Shown: one piece after another, positions 6,462 through 9,142 of the stretch
How the letters are laid out: each line of letters opens with the position of its first letter
Numbering within the stretch: the stretch's first letter is position 1
Origin: an uncultured Marinilabiliales bacterium
GTDB taxonomy: Bacteria > Bacteroidota > Bacteroidia > Bacteroidales > BM520
Direction of reading: 5' to 3'
Length of the DNA stretch: 9,142 bases
NCBI GenBank assembly: GCA_937877575.1
Contig: CALFIZ010000255.1
Span: 1-9,142, forward strand
Made by a program: the position numbers and the translations under genes
The notes under the pieces: generated by a model
What the model was told of the DNA's origin: nothing
The model's database searches: none
Seen by the model: only the letters and a program-made list of their open reading frames with translations

Positions 6462-6719
6462 ATGGATGAACTGATATTAGAACTGAAAAATGAGATAATA
6501 GAAACTCTCAATCTTGAGGATATGCAGCCGGAAGACATTGACACTGATGCTCCTCTTTTCGGTGAAGGCCTCGGTCTGGATTCGATTGACGCTTTGGAAC
6601 TTATAGTTTTGATGGAAAAAAATTACGGTATTAAACTCAGAGATGCATCCAAGGGCAAGGAGATTTTCAAGTCAGTAAGGGTAATGGCTGATTATATCGA
6701 AAAGAACAGAACAAAATAA
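6462..6719 (+). CDS. Acyl carrier protein
   Basis: An 85-residue acidic helical protein that would carry the growing chain as a phosphopantetheine thioester. The attachment site is Ser41 in GLGLDSIDALEL, a clear DSx motif at the start of helix II. Before it come the helix I region (LKNEIIETLNLED) and a DTDAPLFGEGLG loop, and after it MEKNYGIKL and a final helix ending DYIEK, the standard ACP layout and length. The LGLDSID version of the motif is typical of carrier proteins in aryl polyene clusters rather than of fatty-acid AcpP (usually GADSLD). It sits 15 bases behind the KS-like gene, in an AT-rich leader typical of Bacteroidota, and 3 bases before ketosynthase 2. A phosphopantetheinyl transferase is not in the window. 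Confidence 0.96.
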   Translation: MDELILELKNEIIETLNLEDMQPEDIDTDAPLFGEGLGLDSIDALELIVLMEKNYGIKLRDASKGKEIFKSVRVMADYIEKNRTK

Positions 6720-6722
6720 CTG

Positions 6723-7934
6723 ATGGGGCAGCCGATTTTCATAACGGGAGCTGGCATAATTTCAGCCATTGGACTCAACAAGCAGGAGGTGTTGTCTTCC
6801 TTGCTTGCCGGGAAATCCGGTATTGCTGATGTACGATACTTGAACACCGTGCATCGGGAATTTCCGGTTGGAGAAGTCAAGCTTACCGATGAACAGATGA
6901 TTCAAATGCTTGACATTAAGCCTGATGCCGTTACTACGCGAACTTCTCTTATGGGTATGCTTGCAATGAAGGAGGCTTTGAATGAAGCCAATCTCACATG
7001 TGAGGATATTCATCGTGCAGCATTCGTTTCCGGTACTACTGTCGGCGGAATGGATAAAATCGAACAATACTATCTCGATTTTGTCAACAATGACAATAAA
7101 AATGATTATATCGCTGTTCATGATTGCGGAACGTGTTCGGAAATGATTTGTGACTATTTCGGCGATTTTGCTTTCGTCACTTCAGTCTCTACAGCTTGTT
7201 CTTCGGCTGCAAATGCCATTATCAGAGGCGCAGCCATGATACGTGCCGGTTTGTTCGACATTGCAGTCGTCGGCGGTAGCGAGTGTATTACGAAATTCCA
7301 TCTCAACGGTTTCAACTCCCTGAAAATTCTTGATACCGGACTTTGCCGTCCTTTCGATGAAACCCGTTCGGGCTTGAATCTTGGCGAAGGCGCTGCATAT
7401 CTTGTGCTTGAGTCTGATGATTCAGTGAGGAGAAGAAATGTCAAACCTCTGTCGGTACTTGCCGGGTATGGTAACGTTTGTGATGCCTATCACCAGACTG
7501 CATCGTCTCCGGAAGGCGAAGGCCCGTATCGGGCAATGAGGGAAGCCTTGGAAGATGCCGGATTGAATGTGTCAAATATCGACTACGTCAACGCACACGG
7601 AACTGCAACACCTAATAACGACCTTACGGAAAGCATGGCGTTGAAACGTCTTTTCTCAGACAAAATACCTCCCGTTTCCTCAACTAAGGCGTTCACAGGA
7701 CATACTACAAGCGCCACCGGCTCCATTGAAGCGGTAATCTGTATTCTTGCTATACGTAACCAGTTTCTCCCTGTTAACCTGAACTGGAAAAATCAAATGG
7801 AAAACGGCATAACTCCGGTGACCGGTATGCATCCTGAAAAACCCGTAACCAATGTGTTGTGTAATTCGTTCGGATTCGGCGGCAATGATTCATCACTCCT
7901 TTTAAGCTCTTCTGATAATTATGAAAAGGAATAG
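6723..7934 (+). CDS. Beta-ketoacyl-ACP synthase, FabF-like (ketosynthase 2)
   Basis: A 403-residue condensing enzyme of normal FabF length. The catalytic residues are Cys159 in VSTACSSAANA, His292 in VNAHGTATPNND, and Lys322 with His327 in TKAFTGHTTSATG. The N-terminal strand IFITGAGIISAIG, the LCRPFDETRSGLNLGEGAA block and the C-terminal NSFGFGGNDSSL loop are all intact. It would perform the repeated malonyl-ACP condensations of the polyene, with the ACP encoded immediately upstream (3-base gap) and the inactive KS immediately downstream (14-base overlap) as likely partners; this resembles a type II PKS KS-alpha/KS-beta pair. It shares several blocks with ketosynthase 1 (GF-SLK---LCRPFD and GLNLG), but each is divergent, so they are old paralogues rather than a recent duplication. 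No unusual residue was seen at the active site. Confidence 0.95.
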   Translation: MGQPIFITGAGIISAIGLNKQEVLSSLLAGKSGIADVRYLNTVHREFPVGEVKLTDEQMIQMLDIKPDAVTTRTSLMGMLAMKEALNEANLTCEDIHRAAFVSGTTVGGMDKIEQYYLDFVNNDNKNDYIAVHDCGTCSEMICDYFGDFAFVTSVSTACSSAANAIIRGAAMIRAGLFDIAVVGGSECITKFHLNGFNSLKILDTGLCRPFDETRSGLNLGEGAAYLVLESDDSVRRRNVKPLSVLAGYGNVCDAYHQTASSPEGEGPYRAMREALEDAGLNVSNIDYVNAHGTATPNNDLTESMALKRLFSDKIPPVSSTKAFTGHTTSATGSIEAVICILAIRNQFLPVNLNWKNQMENGITPVTGMHPEKPVTNVLCNSFGFGGNDSSLLLSSSDNYEKE

Positions 7935-8952
7935 TTTTTACATAAAGTCAACCGCTCAGATTTCAATTCAACAGCCATTGTGTGACGACTGGATGGAAAA
8001 TCCTGTATGGTATGATTCCAATTATGTCCGCTCTGTGGAACCTGACTACAAACAGTATATCCTGCCTTTGGAAGCTCGCAGAATGACAAGAATCATGAAA
8101 CGTTCCCTGACTACTTCCAATGTGGCTATTAAAAAGTCGGGCCTGACGCTGCCTGACGCTATAATTACGGGCACAGGATGGGGGTGTATGGATAATACCG
8201 AACAATTCCTGGATACTTTGTGTAACGAAGGGGAACAACTGCTGAAACCAACTTTGTTTATGCAGTCAACACATAATACCATCAGTTCACATATAGCCAT
8301 CAATACCCATAACAACGGTTACAATATCACTTATTCGCACAGAGGTACCTCATTTGATATGGCACTGTTCGATGCGTATTTGCAGTATAAGTCCGGTAAG
8401 CTTGATTCAGCCCTCGTAGGAAGCCATGACGAAGTCACACCGACTTCTTTCAGTTTTCTGAAGAAAATGGGACTCGTCGGCTGTGATGACGAAATCTGCG
8501 GTGAGGCTTCCGCATCAGTTGTCCTATCTTCCCGCACTTCTGACACCCATAGCGCAGTTGCAGCAATAAGAATTGTTTATAAGCCGTCTGCGTCTGAAAT
8601 ACATTCTGCCGTAAATCAATTGCTTGCAGATGCTGAAATGAGAATGGACGATATTTCTGCCGTAATGGTCGGGATAAGTGGAAATAAGAATACCGATAAA
8701 CCTTACCATGATATTGTTGACAACTGTTTTAAGGATAAAACAATACTTCACTATAAGCATGTATTCGGTGAATGCTTCTCAGCATCTGCTCTCGGTTTCT
8801 ATGCTGCTGACTGCTGCTTGAAATATGGGTATGTCCCCGACTTTCTGTATGTTGATAAATCACATGGAATGATTGGGCCTCCAAAAAACCTTCTCCTCGT
8901 TAACCATTCTGACGGCAAAATCTTTTCATTTGTTCTTCTGAGATATTACTGA
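7921..8952 (+). CDS. Chain-length-factor-like ketosynthase homologue, all catalytic residues lost
   Basis: A 343-residue ketosynthase-fold protein of the Ketoacyl-synt_2 kind. The fold is visible in LPDAIITGTGWGCMDNTE (78-94), FMQSTHNTISSHIAI (113-127), SALVGSHDEVTPTSF (163-177) and FGECFSASALG (282-292). The nucleophile position reads TYSHRG (137-142), so Cys is replaced by Ser139. The first catalytic His aligns with Gly251 in VMVGISGNKN, and the second (GH in active enzymes) with Glu284. It therefore cannot condense by itself and probably pairs with ketosynthase 2 as a chain-length factor, helping to shape the product tunnel. The ATG at 7921 overlaps the end of ketosynthase 2 by 14 bases, favouring coupled translation. 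A perfect 10-bp tandem repeat lies inside it at 8141-8160. It is the last recognisable gene of the operon in this window. Confidence 0.9.
   Translation: MKRNSFYIKSTAQISIQQPLCDDWMENPVWYDSNYVRSVEPDYKQYILPLEARRMTRIMKRSLTTSNVAIKKSGLTLPDAIITGTGWGCMDNTEQFLDTLCNEGEQLLKPTLFMQSTHNTISSHIAINTHNNGYNITYSHRGTSFDMALFDAYLQYKSGKLDSALVGSHDEVTPTSFSFLKKMGLVGCDDEICGEASASVVLSSRTSDTHSAVAAIRIVYKPSASEIHSAVNQLLADAEMRMDDISAVMVGISGNKNTDKPYHDIVDNCFKDKTILHYKHVFGECFSASALGFYAADCCLKYGYVPDFLYVDKSHGMIGPPKNLLLVNHSDGKIFSFVLLRYY
8141..8160 (+). repeat. Perfect 10-bp tandem repeat inside the chain-length-factor gene
   Basis: GCCTGACGCT occurs twice head to tail. The unit is not a multiple of three, so gain or loss of one copy would shift the reading frame of the gene around residues 74-80. 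The protein reads normally through it (GLTLPDA before the IITGTGWG strand), so the two-copy state is the functional one. Confidence 0.9.
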
Positions 8953-9142
8953 TACTTGTTGTTTGTGTATACGTCGAATTCTTTTGAAAAAAAGTGAATG
9001 GTTCTAGACAATAGGCAAATTCATTTGTACCTGTTTCAAGCAATATACCTTTTTTGTCGCCGGCTTCGTCGCCTTTGCGTACTTTATCATTTGCCATTAA
9101 ATCGCCCCCATAATTCTTAACTTCGTAGATAAGGTAAATTTC
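8900..9142 (-). CDS. Possible minus strand reading frame, C-terminal part, unidentified
   Basis: On the minus strand a frame is open from the window edge (9142) to a stop at 8900-8902. It could be the 3' end of a convergent gene, or a small protein starting at the ATG at 9097, which has a G-rich stretch (GGGGGC) ten bases upstream. The edge-proximal part reads like protein: LIYEVKNYGGDLMANDKV, then a charged segment and KKGILLETGTNEFAY. The EVK core vaguely recalls the ExK of PD-(D/E)xK nuclease folds, and the ILLETGTNE phrase vaguely recalls the N-terminus of CheW/CheV-type proteins; neither is convincing. Its last 53 bases lie antisense to the chain-length-factor gene, an unusually long convergent overlap, so it may equally be chance. 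I do not recognise the protein. Confidence 0.25.
   Translation of the reverse strand, partial: EIYLIYEVKNYGGDLMANDKVRKGDEAGDKKGILLETGTNEFAYCLEPFTFFQKNSTYTQTTSISNISEEQMKRFCRQNG

Noticed and set aside
6762..7121. 119-codon minus strand open frame inside ketosynthase 2
   Set aside because: Antisense shadow of a clearly conserved enzyme; no ribosome site or motif.
8976..8999. Inverted repeat ATTC...GAAT around an A-run as operon terminator
   Set aside because: The stem is interrupted by mismatches and is not followed by a T-run on the + strand.
9056..9073. Repeated GTCGCC around GGCTTC as a short repeat or regulatory site
   Set aside because: Only two six-base copies; explained equally well by Gly-Asp codons in the possible minus strand frame.
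8998..9120. Short + strand frame of about 40 codons after the chain-length-factor gene
   Set aside because: Arg/Leu-rich, no ribosome site and no recognisable feature.

Overview
The window looks like a chromosomal stretch from a member of the Bacteroidota, most likely Bacteroidales. It carries a PorE-like beta-propeller envelope protein, a Cys-rich DUF3109 protein of a type common in that phylum, a DUF2147 protein, a match to the Bacteroidota promoter consensus (TAnnTTTG) ahead of a tRNA gene, AT-rich leaders mostly without Shine-Dalgarno sequences, and a tyrosine ammonia-lyase of the Flavobacterium johnsoniae type. Every confident gene reads on the + strand.

Layout. Bases 1-1651 hold two housekeeping or envelope genes: the 3' part of a PD40/CRD/OmpA-like protein, and a DUF3109 protein that overlaps it by 17 nt. 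Bases 1637-1793 hold a promoter and a tRNA-Ser(CGA) gene with no encoded CCA. A short secreted DUF2147 protein follows (1816-2244). From 2263 to 8952 there is a tightly packed operon: aromatic amino acid (tyrosine) ammonia-lyase, LpxL/HtrB-type acyltransferase, ketosynthase 1, a ~200-residue ketosynthase-like protein without a catalytic Cys, acyl carrier protein, ketosynthase 2, and a chain-length-factor-like ketosynthase that has lost all three catalytic residues. Gaps within the operon are 0-15 nt, and two junctions overlap (4 and 14 nt). Bases 8953-9142 hold no convincing + strand gene, only a possible minus strand reading frame that runs off the edge.

How the genes work together. The set is the core of a flexirubin / aryl polyene-type pathway. 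The lyase would make p-coumarate from tyrosine, the acyl chain would be held on the small carrier protein, and the ketosynthases with their inactive partners would extend it into a polyene. The acyltransferase would move the product, or a second fatty acyl chain, onto a lipid for display in the outer membrane. Reductase, dehydratase, thioesterase, ligase, exporter and dialkylresorcinol (DarA/DarB) genes are not in this window.

The most notable points are the pairing of two complete ketosynthases with two different degenerate partners, the abrupt stop of the operon at 8952, its position directly behind a tRNA gene, and one very strong Shine-Dalgarno site at the ketosynthase 1/partner junction. 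The pathway class is recognisable. The half-size ketosynthase-like protein is the least understood piece.
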